Notes under the pieces: model-generated | Database searches by the model: none | Seen by the model: the letters and a program-made list of their open reading frames with translations, nothing else | Told to the model about the DNA's origin: nothing | Position numbers and translations under genes: made by a program | Assembly (NCBI GenBank): GCA_003415625.1 | Contig: PYIU01000001.1 | Span: 1,922,001-1,986,000, forward strand | Source of the DNA: Aquanectria penicillioides | Lineage: Eukaryota > Ascomycota > Sordariomycetes > Hypocreales > Nectriaceae | Length of the DNA: 64,000 nt | Reading direction: 5' to 3' | Shown here: one piece after another, positions 1-11,160 of the stretch | How positions within the stretch are numbered: position 1 is the stretch's first letter | Layout of the letters: each line of letters opens with the position of its first letter

Positions 1-804
1 GAAAAACGGGAACAGCTTGCGCGCCTTCATCTCCTGCGCGAGCACCCGCCATTGATCCTTTGTAAAATCCGCCGCTGTGGGTTGTGGCAGCAAGCTTGCA
101 GCACAAATGGGCTGCCTTCGGGAGCAGAGCGGACCGCGCCCAGCACGGAATCCCAGTCTACGCTGCCAGTCTTGGGATCATAATGACGATATGTCTTTGG
201 CTCAAGGCCTACCAAGGACAGCATGGGGACATAGTTTCCCCATGCTGGAGTTCCCACGTAGACGGTCTTGGACATACCGGGGACCGAATGGCTGAGCAGC
301 AGGAAGGCAATGTGGACTGCACCAGTGCCGGAGATGGTTTGGACCGACGCAACCTGTATTATTAGTATGGAAAAGAAATATTGAGGGCATCTTGCATACT
401 TGGTTCGCTTGTAGCAGGGGTGATTCTTTTCCGAACACGAGCTTGGCGGCATTCTTCAAGTAGCTGGGTTACCAGTGGTAACCTCGTACTAGAGCTGGCC
501 GTCAGACCATGCGGGAGCCGATACATTAATGGCATATAGAAACACTCACATCGTGGTCAGGGTTAGCCGCAGACATTGCAAGCTTGGCCTAATAAGTGTG
601 AGCATTCAATGTATACTTGATGTTATCGGTGGGGCTCTTGGAGACCAACCCCCTTCAACGCCTTCATCTCATTGAAAAGGCCCTCCTCATTTCGATAGAT
701 TCCAACGCCGAGATCAACCTTCTGCGGAGTGGTATCCCCGTCCGCTTGTACCTTGAGATGGTACATGATGTCCGGGCACCCTTCTTTACGTCGTTGAAGA
801 ACAT
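1..804 (-). pseudogene. Aspartate aminotransferase-like (class I/II PLP aminotransferase), 3' truncated by window edge, three apparent -1 frameshifts
   Basis: Family role: PLP-dependent transamination of aspartate or aromatic amino acids with 2-oxoglutarate. Reading leftwards from ATG at 804, conserved blocks appear in order: VDLGVG near 710, TTGNP near 470, QTISGTGAV near 340, and YVGTPAWGNY then CCHNP near 85. The PLP lysine would lie outside the window. Introns are inferred at 589-649, 489-549 and 354-399. The frame is interrupted three times, at 774-776, 466-468 and 79-81; each time a GGG (+ strand) stands where the family frame needs GGGG. Adding one base at each site would give an uninterrupted aminotransferase N-terminal half. 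It is either a pseudogene or an intact gene with homopolymer consensus errors. The donor of the first intron (GTTGGT) is weak. Confidence 0.8.
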
Positions 805-1280
805 GGTGCTGAGTTTGCGAAGATTGCTTGGCTTCCTGATGCCAATTCTCTGCATGTTCAAGGCTGGTACTTATACCGAAAGTTTAGTTTACTAGCGGGC
901 ATCATAGCCGCTTTAATTTAACGCCAGATGGAGGGCATGTTATAATCTCGATTGCATCGCTGTACGTGTCGGTTACGGATCCCGACCAGGCGTCGCTTTG
1001 GTAGGCTCGGGCGTCATCCCCGAGCTGCCCCATCCACGCCCCGCATTGCGGGGCCGAGATCTTCGGTGCAACACACCCAGATCGCCTCTGGTAAAGGGTA
1101 TTGGCAGTATTCCTGGAGATGGTCTCCGAGACTCATTGAGGGAATGGGAGTTGATTGAGGGGAAATTAGTTGTCTCTGCTGGATTTAAATACGCATGTGT
1201 TCTGAAGCCCGGAAATGTAAGATCAATTGATAGTTTCTCAAACGTACTACACACATCGTGAAGTGGTCGAGTTTCCCAAA
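805..1280. other. Intergenic region between the divergent aminotransferase and aldolase genes
   Basis: No convincing coding sequence. It contains a short GC-rich inverted repeat at 1038-1054. Transcription runs outward from both sides, so it should hold both promoters. Confidence 0.5.
1038..1054. promoter_or_regulatory. GC-rich perfect inverted repeat with two opposed CreA-like GCGGGG sites
   Basis: The sequence GCCCCGCATTGCGGGGC is an 8-bp stem around a single T. Each arm contains GCGGGG, matching the carbon-repressor CreA consensus SYGGRG, in opposed orientation. It lies about 230 bp upstream of the aldolase start. Function is inferred from motif matching only. Confidence 0.35.
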
Positions 1281-2149
1281 ATGATCGCCCCTGCTTACAC
1301 CAACAACCTTCTGAGGTGTTTAACCTCGGGCCAAGTGTGCAAGTCATTTGGAATCAAGATGTCGAACAATGCGCAAATCGTCCAGGTTGCCAAGCACTCT
1401 GGATTCGACTCTCTCTTCATTGATCTTGAGCATGCTTGGTTGACACTGGCCGAAGTTAGCAACCTCTGCAACGTGGGACATCTTGCAGGAATCACCCCGT
1501 TTGTACGTGTGCCGCATCAGTGCGGTAACGGCTTCGTCCAACGTGTGCTCGATGGCGGCGCAATGGGCGTGGTATTCCCACACGTCCAGAATGCAGGTAT
1601 GGAAAGACTGTCGCCAACTAATTGACGAATTCGGAAATTGATGAGCGATGCTGTTCCACAGATGAAGCAAAGGCCGCCGTGGCCATCTGCAAATACCCTC
1701 CCCAGGGAGTGCGCTCCATGACTGGCATGATGCCCTTGTTCAACATGCGATCGACGCCAATTGCAGATGCCATTGAGTTTGGGAACAGCTCCGGCTCAAC
1801 TGTGTTTGCAATGATTGAGAGTGGAGAGGCCGTCGAGAATGTTGACGAGATCGCAGCCGTTGATGGCGTGGATGTTCTTTTGGTTGGATCGAATGACCTC
1901 AGCATAGACATCAAGGTGCCAGGAGATTTCAAGAGCCAGGCCTACCGCTCGTCACTGGAGAAAGTTAGCGAGGCGTGCCAAAAGCACAAGAAGGTGTTTG
2001 GAGTTGCAGGGGTCTACAATGACCCTGAGATTCATGACTGGTTCATCAACACTCTGGGCGCCAGGTTCTTGCTTGTCGAACAAGATCTAACACTAGTTGC
2101 TAGTGGTGGACGCAGAGCTGCTGGAGCCGTCCCTAAGGTACGACTGTGA
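1281..2149 (+). CDS. HpcH/HpaI aldolase family protein (2-oxo-acid aldolase)
   Basis: The family performs metal-dependent class II aldol cleavage of 2-keto-3-deoxy acids or 4-hydroxy-2-oxo acids into pyruvate plus an aldehyde. Two exons, 1281-1596 and 1662-2149, with a 65-nt GTATGG..CAG intron, give 267 codons, the usual length for the family. Visible blocks are LFIDLEHAW, TPFVRVPH, VLDGGAMGVVFPHVQ, YPPQGVRS, MIESGEAVEN and LLVGSNDLS, which carry the barrel and metal/substrate-binding residues. An upstream in-frame ATG exists at 1227, but the family N-terminus begins at the chosen ATG (MIAPAYTNNLL). The last residues follow AVPK with VRL and stop; a further intron after AAG cannot be excluded. 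Substrate cannot be told from sequence. The aminotransferase relic lies upstream on the other strand. Confidence 0.85.
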
Positions 2150-2588
2150 GAAATCTGTGAATGTGGGAAATGGCGGATTGGTTCTCAATGCGCGACTTTG
2201 TGACCAGCCTGAATCACCCGGAATTAAACAGAGGATGCCAGGTTGTTTCCAATAATACTTCGTCACACTGGAATAATAACTCAGTGGATAAATTAAACAA
2301 AGGTTGACAATGCAGCCAAAATTGCTTCAGGCACCCTCTAATGTGGCTATGTACAAAAACCTATTGGATAGGAAAGCGCTGGGAATTAGTCCTGAACCGA
2401 AGCATTTTCTTGATTGATATTTCCACTTTCGACCCTCGTACCATCGTCTAGACCATTGAAGTGAGATGTAAACCGGCCCTGATTAAGATCCTAGTTCTAG
2501 TCTTGAGTCCCGTTAGGTTCGAGAGGTTTTGTACCAGTTAGCTTCGGCGTCGCCAAGACACTCTCCGACAGTCACAGCTATAGACTAG
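2150..2588. other. Intergenic, convergent 3' regions
   Basis: Lies between the stops of the aldolase and the deacetylase. I see no ORF or structured element. Confidence 0.5.
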
Positions 2589-3375
2589 TTAGCATGATAC
2601 CCCCGCGACACGAACTAGCTCCTTTAGAACCAACTTACCCTTCAATCCACGCTCCTGGATGGCTGCGATCATGTTTGGAACCAAAGATTCGGCAGTGTAT
2701 TGATGAACCTCGTGAGCTAAAACGATGGAACCACCCGCATTGAGTCCCTCCTTGAAGCGCTCGAAGCTCACTCCAATACTGCTAGAGGAGTCATTCTCAA
2801 AGTCCTTCGTGTCGATGTCTGCATGGACGACATGGTAGCCCAAAGACCCCATTGTCTGCATTGTTTGCTGGTTGGAGCTGAAGAAGGGGTGTCTCATGTA
2901 GGTAGGATATTTTCCAATGATGTTGATAAGTGCACTCTCCAATTGTGTCATCTCCGACGCGACACCGGACGAAGATAGTGTGGTGAGATCGGGATGGCTC
3001 CATCTAAGGAATTTGAGACTAGTGTGAGCATTGAAGGCAATAGAGAGAAAAGATTCGATTTGACATACGTGTGTGAAGCAACCTGATGGCCGTCGGAAAT
3101 CATTCGCTTGACGGTTGATGTGTAGTCCCAAATTGAGCCCCAGTTGTTTCCGCAGACGAAAAACGTAGCTTTCATACCTGCGGCGGCAAGGCTATCCAGG
3201 ACTTTCTCAGTATAAGCGAAGGGACCATCGTCAAAGGTCAATGCAACGGTATTCGAAGTGGTGCAGCTGGTAATGACACTTCCGACCGGAATACTCTGTC
3301 GCTTTTCATTGACATTGGCAACCGGAGAGGCTGTGGCCCGACGATAAGAGCACTGAGAAGAAAACGAGCGAACAT
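2589..3375 (-). CDS. Secreted polysaccharide deacetylase (NodB domain, chitin-deacetylase-like), one apparent -1 frameshift
   Basis: Family role: zinc-dependent N-deacetylation of chitin or related polymers in or outside the cell wall. Exons 3069-3375 and 2589-3003 flank a 65-nt intron whose removal rebuilds the metal motif SHTWSHPDL. The catalytic TFDDGP block and FFVCGNNWG precede it; MRHPFFS and HADIDTKD follow. The ATG at 3375 opens a signal peptide, MFARFLLSALIVG, which runs out of frame after about 13 codons. The deacetylase frame continues as ATASPVANVNEKR, ending at a Kex2-like KR. One extra base in the CCC at 3336-3338 (+ strand) joins the two perfectly and gives 240 codons. Without it the protein would lack a signal peptide. 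A consensus error is the simplest explanation. Confidence 0.8.
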
Positions 3376-6101
3376 TGTGCAGGCGAGGCAAGGCAATGCT
3401 TGAGTCTTTGAAGAATGGGTGTGGATCGAGTGGTATTGGGATAATGCAAGATAGATGGACATGGCATTTATATATAATATTGAAGCTTTCCAATCCAAGC
3501 CATGACCTGTGGACCTCCCCACACGTGAAGTATGCACAATCGGATAGTTTGCCAAAGGAATAAAAAAAGCCTCAGACAATGCATTCGGACAGCCACAAAG
3601 CCACGCAATCTCACTCTGCACAAACCCCTGAACGCTGACATCTGGAGCCTTGCATATTGGTAAACTTAGAAACTGGGCCGCGGAATAAGCACGAAAGAAC
3701 CATGCATACCTTGATAACGTCTACCTTGATAACATCTACCTTGATTCCCACCAAGTTAAGCTTCGTAGATACAGCGTTTTGTTGAGTCTAGAGGATAATA
3801 TGGAAAACTTCTTTGGGAACCCCCCTCCCTCACAACCGTATTGCGACGAAAACCAAAGTCCATCAAAGCCGAGTGACACCGTTGGCGTTTCCCGACCCTC
3901 AAGGTTGGAGAAACATCGGGATCGCCCATTATGTCCGGTGCCAAGATGTGCCAAGATTCGCTCTGAGGAGGCGCCGTTCAGCCACATGCAGTTCTTCTCC
4001 AGGCAGACCAACCAGGATCGGTTCTGACCATAAGTGCAACTTCGTATAAGTATACAAGACCGTTCAACCGGCATTACAGCGGCGATCGGATTGGGAAAAA
4101 TATGACACCCGCACATGTATATTGATGTGATAAGCAAGTTGGGGAGGACGGCATTTACTTGTGGGACACCAACTTCATGGCACCGGCATGGTATTCGATG
4201 GTGATGGTGGGCTGACAGTTGGCAGTGAGGGGTTGACAATAACTGTCCGATGCGTGATGTCATATCCAGCGATTGAGCTGATTGGAAGCCCTGCGAAAAC
4301 TACGCTGGGACCAAACAGGTCGGTCGGCGCAGTCACAGTCAGTCTTAGTAGAGAGGAATCTTTGGGATACTGGCGGAGACAATTGTGGTGTCGTCATCAG
4401 GTCAATGCAACAACGGGGAGTACAGACACTGCAGATTGCGGATCTGGGGTGCGGGCGTGACCGGATCCCGGCAGTGCAACCACCACTGGCGCCTTCCGGT
4501 GCTCAAAAGATCACTTGTTCCTCAGACGCTCGTAAACGAACCGTATTTTGAATCTCGCCGAGTCCCAGCTGAAGTTGAGGCTGAGGCTTGAACGCCTCAC
4601 GGTGGTGTGGTGGGAGACGGGAACGTCCCGCGCCAACCTGCGCTGGTGGCGTGCTTTTGGTGAGACCAACAATTGAACGGGCCTTTCGTAGGTGAAGCGA
4701 TTCTTCGGCCCTCGGTATATAAGCTTAAAGTATTTAAAGTGGATACGTCACTGGCAGCTTTGGGCTGCCACGAGCACTCCGCCACATCTTACATGAGCTC
4801 AGAGTCACAACAAACACAGATCCATCTTGCAAAGATCCTTTAATAGAGTGGACCACACCACACTCCCTACAGGAAATCGTAAAAATACTGAAGTAAGTGT
4901 TGTTAATGACTCAGAAAAGGCCTTTGTGACCCTTGAAATGACTTGGTACGCATGGTAAATGTTGATGATCCTCCGAGCTTATGCACTGAGCCTTCAGCCG
5001 TCTCGGCTCGATTCCGACGTCCCTTGCTTGCTGCATGGAAGCTGCTGCGGAGCAAAGATCATCTCTCGTGAGTGGTAGCTTCGTAATTATGCTAAAAAGA
5101 AACACACGTGGTCAGCCTCGTGGGTGATTTTTGAAAGCGACTAGGGTCTGAAAACATGTTGCATGGGCAATGGATTGGCTTGGCGTCATGGTCAAAACCA
5201 ACGTCAGGTAATCTGCGAGGCAGCATATGTCATATAACTGAAGGAATGATACAGTACTAAATTCTTTGACTCGTTATGCGTTGAGTTGGGTCTATTAATC
5301 CCACGTAGAGCCCGAAATAATCCAAAACGTTGCGTGCTCCCGGCAACGCCCACCCGATACGAGAACCCCCGTTTGTGGACCGCACTATTGTGTTGATTGA
5401 ATGATATATCAAATTCAGAATAAAAAGGAAATGTCCTTGGTAAAGAGAAATGATTATTGAAGTGCATTTCTCGTAACGCAAAACCCTGTCCTGTCTGTTG
5501 AGCAATGCAGGACGATTGGGATCAATTGTATCAGAAAAAACAATGAGACGATATGGAACACTTTTGAACGAGAACTAATCAAGAGTGAGCTCAGTTTCTA
5601 CTTTCCTCTGGGCAAGTCTAGTAGACAGTGAGTAATTTGTGATAAATTTCTTACCACGCAATACGGTGTCAGCGTGGGCCGAACCGCCCACCTAATATAT
5701 CCGACAGTCAAATTCTTGAATTTGTTTCAGGGGCAGCGAGGCTGATCAAATAGCATTATTCAGCAATGATCTCTCTTAAATAGACTTGCAATGAAAGAGA
5801 AAAAAGTCCTTAGCGCCTAGGGTCCTGATTGGTACTATTTCGATTCGCCAACGGCAATCATCGCCAAGCGTGATGGGCAGGGATTATGCATAACCAAACC
5901 ACAAAGTGGCTTCGGATTGGACTCTGAATTTATGCCCTCAGACGTGTATTCCTAATAATGCTCGCTTAAATGAGGGGAATGAGACCTTACTCGCTCACAT
6001 GTTTCTATTCCAAGATACTATAAAGCCGCAACATTTGGGCCGGACGCGCGAAGTATACCTGCTTGTTGAAACAATCAAGGGACATCCATGCAAATTGAAA
6101 G
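3376..6101. other. 2.7-kb gene-poor intergenic stretch
   Basis: Several short open frames on both strands show no recognisable domain, splice logic or codon bias. A minisatellite-like tandem repeat sits at 3706-3745. No other structure noticed. Confidence 0.4.
3706..3745. repeat. 15-bp tandem repeat, about 2.7 copies
   Basis: The unit CTACCTTGATAACRT occurs at 3706-3720 (first base A), 3721-3735 and, in part, 3736-3745. It is short and non-coding, upstream of the deacetylase gene. Confidence 0.8.
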
Positions 6102-7629
6102 ATGGACCCTTCTACAGAGAATACCCGACGTATCGAGGCTGTCAGTATTTTTCTTCCCTTCGCGTAGTCACACACTGACCGTATCTAGGACCCAGACATT
6201 ATTAGGGCAGACGAGGACGAATCGACCGTAGATTCAGAAAGGTGATTTTACATCATAATTTATGAGGGATGTGTAAATCTATCTCCATCTAGATAGCTAA
6301 CATTGCTCTTTAGCCTCCGGGAGTCAACTGCGTCAATTTCCACTAGTATCTGGGAATACCGGAATATCCAGGGGAGGACATACCAGTCGTCCAAAACAAC
6401 CGAATACTGGTAGGAGCTAGAAAATATTGGGCAGAGATAAAGATTCTAAGGAAGTTATTTACTTTATTGTAGGGCACCAAATGACGAGAAACACGTCGAA
6501 GCCTTTGACGTAGCGCAAGGCTCCCTTCAACCTGCTCACCTCTTTTGAAAGGGCTAACCATTTTCTTCCATAGTCACCAATGGCTGACTATGATGCTTGA
6601 TGACCAGCTATATGCTGCGCCAATTGGGGATAAACCTCAAGTGAGCTCACTGCCTTCGTTACTTCATTCATGTTAATGTTGAGATAGCGCATATTGGACA
6701 TTGGAACCGGGACAGGTATTTGGGCAATGTGAGTCAAATAGATCTGTTCCATCAAATGACATTAGGAGATGATTGCTTACCTGTCTAAGTGATATGGCAG
6801 ATAAGTTCCCTTCGGCGGAAGTGATTGGTACTGATATCTCGCCAACACAACCTGCTTGGGTTCCACCAAATCTGACCTTCCAAATTGACGACGCTCAGTT
6901 GGACTGGACCTTTGAACCTGAGTCCTTTGACTTCATTCACGTTAGGTATATGCATGGTGCCATTAATCATTGGCCAGGGCTCTATCAACAAATGTACAAA
7001 TTCCTGAAGCCTGGCGGCTGGTTTCAACACGTTGAACCTGACATTGAGCTACGCTGTGACAACCCGGACTGCGTGGAAGAAAATAAGTAAGTGGTTGGAT
7101 TGTTCTTCAGCGAATCTTAAATATGCACAGATTTTTCTGAATACAAGAAAATGAGCTAATTGGCATGTTAGAATTTTCAAACAATGGGCCCAGCTATTCT
7201 ACGACGCTGGTGATAAGCTGGGCCGCACATTCAGACTCACAGATGGAATCATGCAAGCATCTGCACGTGAAACTGGTTTTACCGACATTGTCCATAAAGT
7301 TTTCACAATACCACATGGACCATGGCCAAAAGATAAGAGGCTTAAGCAGCAAGGCCAGTATGTCGGCCTATACATGGACCTCAGTCTTGATGGGTTCGCT
7401 CTCTACCCGATCGGCCAGGTTCTGGGCTGGTCTTTCGAAGAGGTGCAAGCCATTGTCGCCAAGATGCGAGGCGCTATTCTAAGCCCGAAGAGTTTGGCAA
7501 ATAGTGACATGTAAGTGCGAATATGTTTGCAGTTAACCAGCGCAACATGCTAAAAGGTGGATTGGTAGGCACATGGTGTATGGAAAGAAACCCCACAAGG
7601 CGACTGAGCCGGCTGCTGCCCCTGGTTAG
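6102..7629 (+). CDS. LaeA-like (UMTA family) S-adenosylmethionine-dependent methyltransferase
   Basis: Role by family: class I SAM methyltransferase; relatives include the secondary-metabolism regulator LaeA and several small-molecule enzymes. The reading frame is rebuilt from nine exons: 6102-6140, 6189-6241, 6314-6409, 6473-about 6515, about 6575-6640, 6688-6728, 6790-7086, 7172-7510 and 7557-7629. The N-terminus reads MDPSTENTRRIEA then an acidic linker. WEYRNIQGRTYQ and EYWAPNDEKH follow, then the SAM motif ILDIGTGTGIWA, VIGTDISPTQP, FDFIHVRYM and LKPGGWFQHVE. The C-terminus is VYGKKPHKA then stop. All junctions keep frame except exon 4/5, where no canonical donor gives the family frame (AFDVA then HQWLTMM). 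That point may hide a non-canonical junction or a sequence error. About 335 residues, a normal size for the family. Confidence 0.83.
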
Positions 7630-8053
7630 TCTATAGGATAGGGGACTCTGGCATAGCAGCAAGTTGCTATAGCGAGGTCAAAGTTTGTAGATGAATCTAA
7701 ATAGCTTACCAGCCTTCGATTTACTTTTCGTAGTCGGGTCTTGCTGTTCACCTGCGGTGCATTGCCTCCTGGACAGTATATCTTAGCCGAACTCCGTACA
7801 ACAGGAAGACGCATCAAGTGACAACCAATGCGAGATATCTACTGAGCATACACCTAACCTAAGTCAGTAGTTGACCCTTCTACAAAGCTGGACATGTACA
7901 GATTGGAGTTAATTGATCGCTTCTTGCTGAAATGTATCCATAAATAATGCGGTTCAGCTTCGGCTGGAGTGGGATACTCGAGTGGCGTGAAGTCGGCATC
8001 TTCATTTTTCAGTCGGCAGCAAAATGACAAATAGGAAGAACAAAATATAAGGC
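7630..8053. other. Intergenic, nothing recognised
   Basis: Only short frames without recognisable similarity; no repeats noticed. Confidence 0.4.
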
Positions 8054-8377
8054 TTAAACTACTTTAGGAATTTCGTAAGCAGACACGGGAGGGCCCCTGA
8101 GATAGAAGGCCTCGGGGATAGTCCCCGAGGCCTCCCCACTCCCCCGCAATACTTCATCCTCGGCATACCTCCTCGCATCGAGACGGCGACTTGATGCGGA
8201 ATGATCGACGGTGAGAGTAAAAGAGAACCCCGGAACCAGATCCCTTGCGTGTCGCATTTGGTCCGCAGACCATGTCCCAATCATCAAAGCGGACTTCGAA
8301 TCCGTCGAGAATAACACCTTCGGGGAAGGCCTCCGTGCAAAAAGCCATTTCTGTGTAATTGCGTCAGTTGTGGCCAC
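8054..8377 (-). CDS. Hypothetical protein, possibly fragmentary
   Basis: Not recognised. The frame ends in PVSAYEIPKVV and has coding-like composition over its C-terminal two thirds (DLVPGFSFTLTVDHSASS, then an Arg/Glu-rich segment). A second frame on the same strand (8154-8348) looks equally coding-like at its start (ILDGFEVRFDDWDM). The true product may therefore combine both through a frame change near 8270-8290. A strong hairpin lies inside the C-terminal part at 8107-8133. There is no signal peptide or membrane segment. It could be a decaying gene or a chance ORF. Confidence 0.25.
   Translation of the reverse strand: MATTDAITQKWLFARRPSPKVLFSTDSKSALMIGTWSADQMRHARDLVPGFSFTLTVDHSASSRRLDARRYAEDEVLRGSGEASGTIPEAFYLRGPPVSAYEIPKVV
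8107..8133. repeat. Perfect 12-bp inverted repeat with 3-nt loop
   Basis: AGGCCTCGGGGA, then TAG, then TCCCCGAGGCCT. The stem is GC-rich and perfect. It lies inside the doubtful ORF 8054-8377, so it may act on RNA, or may show that the ORF is not coding. Confidence 0.8.
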
Positions 8378-8581
8378 TGTCTACTCCTTTCCCGCCCTAG
8401 AGTCACCCGATCACAGGCCTGATGATAGGCCACACATCTCTACTATTAGTCTGGCTCCAAACACTTCCTCCCATTTCCGGTTACCTGGCACACTGCACTG
8501 TTGTGGATGATCGGCTGTTCTTTTCACTTCATTTTTGTTCTGATAGGCTTTGTTTGACCTGCGTGCTGACAACCTGGAAGG

Positions 8582-10669
8582 TGTCAAACCTGCCGCGTAA
8601 AGAAGGTAAAATGTTCCGGAACAGTTCCCTGCCAATACTGTTCGAAACGAGTTCTACCATGCAGCATCTCTCCACATGGGTTGAGACGGGTGTATTCAGT
8701 CACGTATGATAGCTCAATAATTCCCACGGAGTTGAAGCATGTACTAATATTAGCTAGAAGGATCGAAGAGCTTCAAAGTAGATTGGCAGAATGTGAGAGC
8801 AGTGCCCAGTTGGGTAGTACAAGTCTTAATGGTAACGGCCTAGCTGCATGGTCCCTTGCGTCTCCAAGCAATCTACTGATGATTCAAACAGACCTACGAA
8901 ACCCAGATCATTTGACATCGGGTTTCACCTGGGATGGTCACTCTAGTTCTGGACCTAGTGGGCCAGATCTTCTCTCTCCTGATCTCGATGTTGTTGAGTC
9001 AACAGAAGATCAAGGGAACGGAACCTCGACCCCTAGGAGCAGTGTAGTCACTCGATCTGAGCGGGAAGAGAATATAAGTGATGTAATGGCAAGACCACGT
9101 TATTTACATGACCCTTGGATACTATTAAATGTCCGAACATGAACTTCGACTAATCCCGTCGGAATCTTCTCTGAGCTCGAGTAATGCCTTCAGCAACAAG
9201 GTGCAAGATATGTTAATTAGATCAAGATCAGAAAGCCGAAATAGGAACTATTTTGAAGGGTCGGAATCTTTGACCGCAGATCTTGAGGCCTTCAGGCTGG
9301 GGTATCTAGAGCCAACTGGGAGAGTCCCAGATTTACCAACAGAAGAAGAGACATCTAGGCTCCTAGAGGCGGCCAGCTTTTATATTGGACAAACCGAAAG
9401 TCAATATGACTCAAGGGAGATATCGGATCACATGGGCCTCCTAGACTCCAATATCAATGACTACTTGTGTCCTCCTGATTTGTGGAGCTTGGAAATCATC
9501 ATACTGTTGGCCACTGGCAAATTATTGACTGAAGATTTTGATAACGATAGAGCCGAATTTCCTGTTATTTGAATTTTCACATCATAACTTTCCGCCACTC
9601 GGGTTCACTATTCTCATGACAGGCTCGGGGTTGAAGTCCATGGGTTGATGGCCATGTATCTCCAAATGACGAATCGAAAAGAAGAAGCCTACCTCTATGT
9701 AAGTAACCTTGGTGGATTCTGCGGCATATGGATTGGCTTAGAGATAGATAAGTACTGTCCTTCGGCTAGCGATTTCATTTGGATATCATCAAGAAGCAGC
9801 CGTGGCAAATATGCTTCGGTCGGAACGGGTACATCTGAACAAACTATTTTGGACCGTTTACATGCAAGAAAGGTAATTATCTACACTACAGCTCAACTCC
9901 AGGCAATGCTAACGGGTTAAGACGTCTGGCCGCCGTGACCGGAAAACCATCAGGGATCAATGATGATGCAACTGGGCTGCCCATGCCAGCAGACTCGGCG
10001 GAATTCCCACCCGGTGGTCATATCCGAGCAAATATAAAAATAGATAGAGTAATAGGAAAGGTTATTACGGGTATGAAGCAAGGGACTTGGTCACACAATG
10101 GCAAGCTAATAAATGATACCCACAGTTCTGTGCGGAGCCCAGAATCGAAGTGAGGACGAGTTTGTTCTCAATGTTCAGCAGATTCTGAAAGCATTACTAG
10201 ATATTTCAGCAGAGATCCCATCAGAGAAATCAATTAATTGCACTAGAGCTAATTCTGATCAGGGCTTGAGAACTCTTGCATCTCTCCATCTGCTGGTGTA
10301 TCAGGTAAGCGAGATTTCTACTTGAAGGTATTGGTTTCGCGGCGATCTAACAATGAGAAATATATAGACCACGCTCTTTACAATTAGGCCATTGATGTTT
10401 CACATAGCACAACTAGGGCTAGGGGGCAGTCCACTCAGTACTGAAGAGCTCCATTCTGGGACCCTGGGGAAGCTATCCAGAACTTACTCGGAGGCAGCCA
10501 GACGACTCCTCAAAGCCGCAATCATGCTCAAAAATCGAAATATGCTTCGTAAGTTAGAATTAATTTCAAATTTATGAATATAATTGACAGGTTTCTTGCA
10601 GCAATTTTTGGCTTCTTTGACTGTGATGCAATATTCTCGGCGGCCTTTATTATGCTGCTAAATTATTGA
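8582..10669 (+). pseudogene. Zn2Cys6 fungal transcription factor (Fungal_trans domain), probable pseudogene
   Basis: The zinc cluster is complete: CQTCRVKKVKC at 8582-8614, then CQYC, then LPC. A likely intron (8704-8757) leads to the dimerisation helix RIEELQSRLAECE. The Fungal_trans domain follows in pieces: GVEVHGLMAMYLQM (about 9625-9670), RLAISFGYH after intron 9699-9747, ERVHLNKLFWTVYMQER, and RLAAVTGKPSGI after the next intron. SEDEFVLNVQQILKAL, FTIRPLMFHIAQ and GFFDCDAIFSAAF come last. Damage: the frame must change between 9127 and 9142. The segment linking EFP to SHDRLGVEVH has in-frame TGA (9570) and TAA (9585) with no canonical intron that restores frame. The C-terminus stops right after the Fungal_trans core. 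The start exon was not found; an acceptor just before 8581 is likely. TGA and TAA would arise from CGA/CAA by C-to-T change. Confidence 0.72.
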
Positions 10670-11160
10670 AACGCTTTGCTATACTAGGGTAAAACAACCT
10701 AAATAGGTCACACCCTTTCAGTCTTTCAGGCATTTCCTGATAAAAGCACCACTTAATCGATACTTAGTTCAAATTTTGTCCATCAAACAGAGCTCAAAAA
10801 ATTTGCGAGTCCACCCCAGTGACACACCAAAGTTCCTTCGAGGTTGAGGGTAATGATCGTAATCTCGGTCATGAGACGCAGGCCCACATGCGTCTGTCGC
10901 ATTCAGAACGACGCTAATCCGAGGTATAAAAAAACGAATTGCTACATTGGGAAAGTAGAATGAGAAGTTGAACATTGTCTCTCATTTTCTCTACTAGAAA
11001 CGGAAACGCCTATGAGAACATTGTTTCTTCCTGCCTTGAGTCGACAACTATGAAAAAGTCAGTATATAATGCCACATCAACGACCTGAGTAAGGGTATCT
11101 CATCATCAACAATTCACTCCAAATCACTTCTCCCACTCTTTGTTACAGTCTCTTCACAAA
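10670..11160. other. Promoter/5' region of the FAD oxidoreductase
   Basis: No coding content seen. A TATATAA-like stretch sits near 11060-11068, about 95 bp before the start codon. Confidence 0.4.

Noticed and set aside
3736..4590. Overlapping ORFs of 60-175 codons on both strands
   Set aside because: No domain, no splice continuity, and Pro/Arg/Cys-rich composition typical of shadow frames.
4161..4591. Plus-strand ORFs upstream of the methyltransferase
   Set aside because: Mutually overlapping frames without similarity or a promoter; probably chance.
5906..6178. 90-codon plus ORF before the methyltransferase
   Set aside because: It overlaps the real first exon (ATG 6102) in another frame, and the methyltransferase frame splices cleanly to the family N-terminus.
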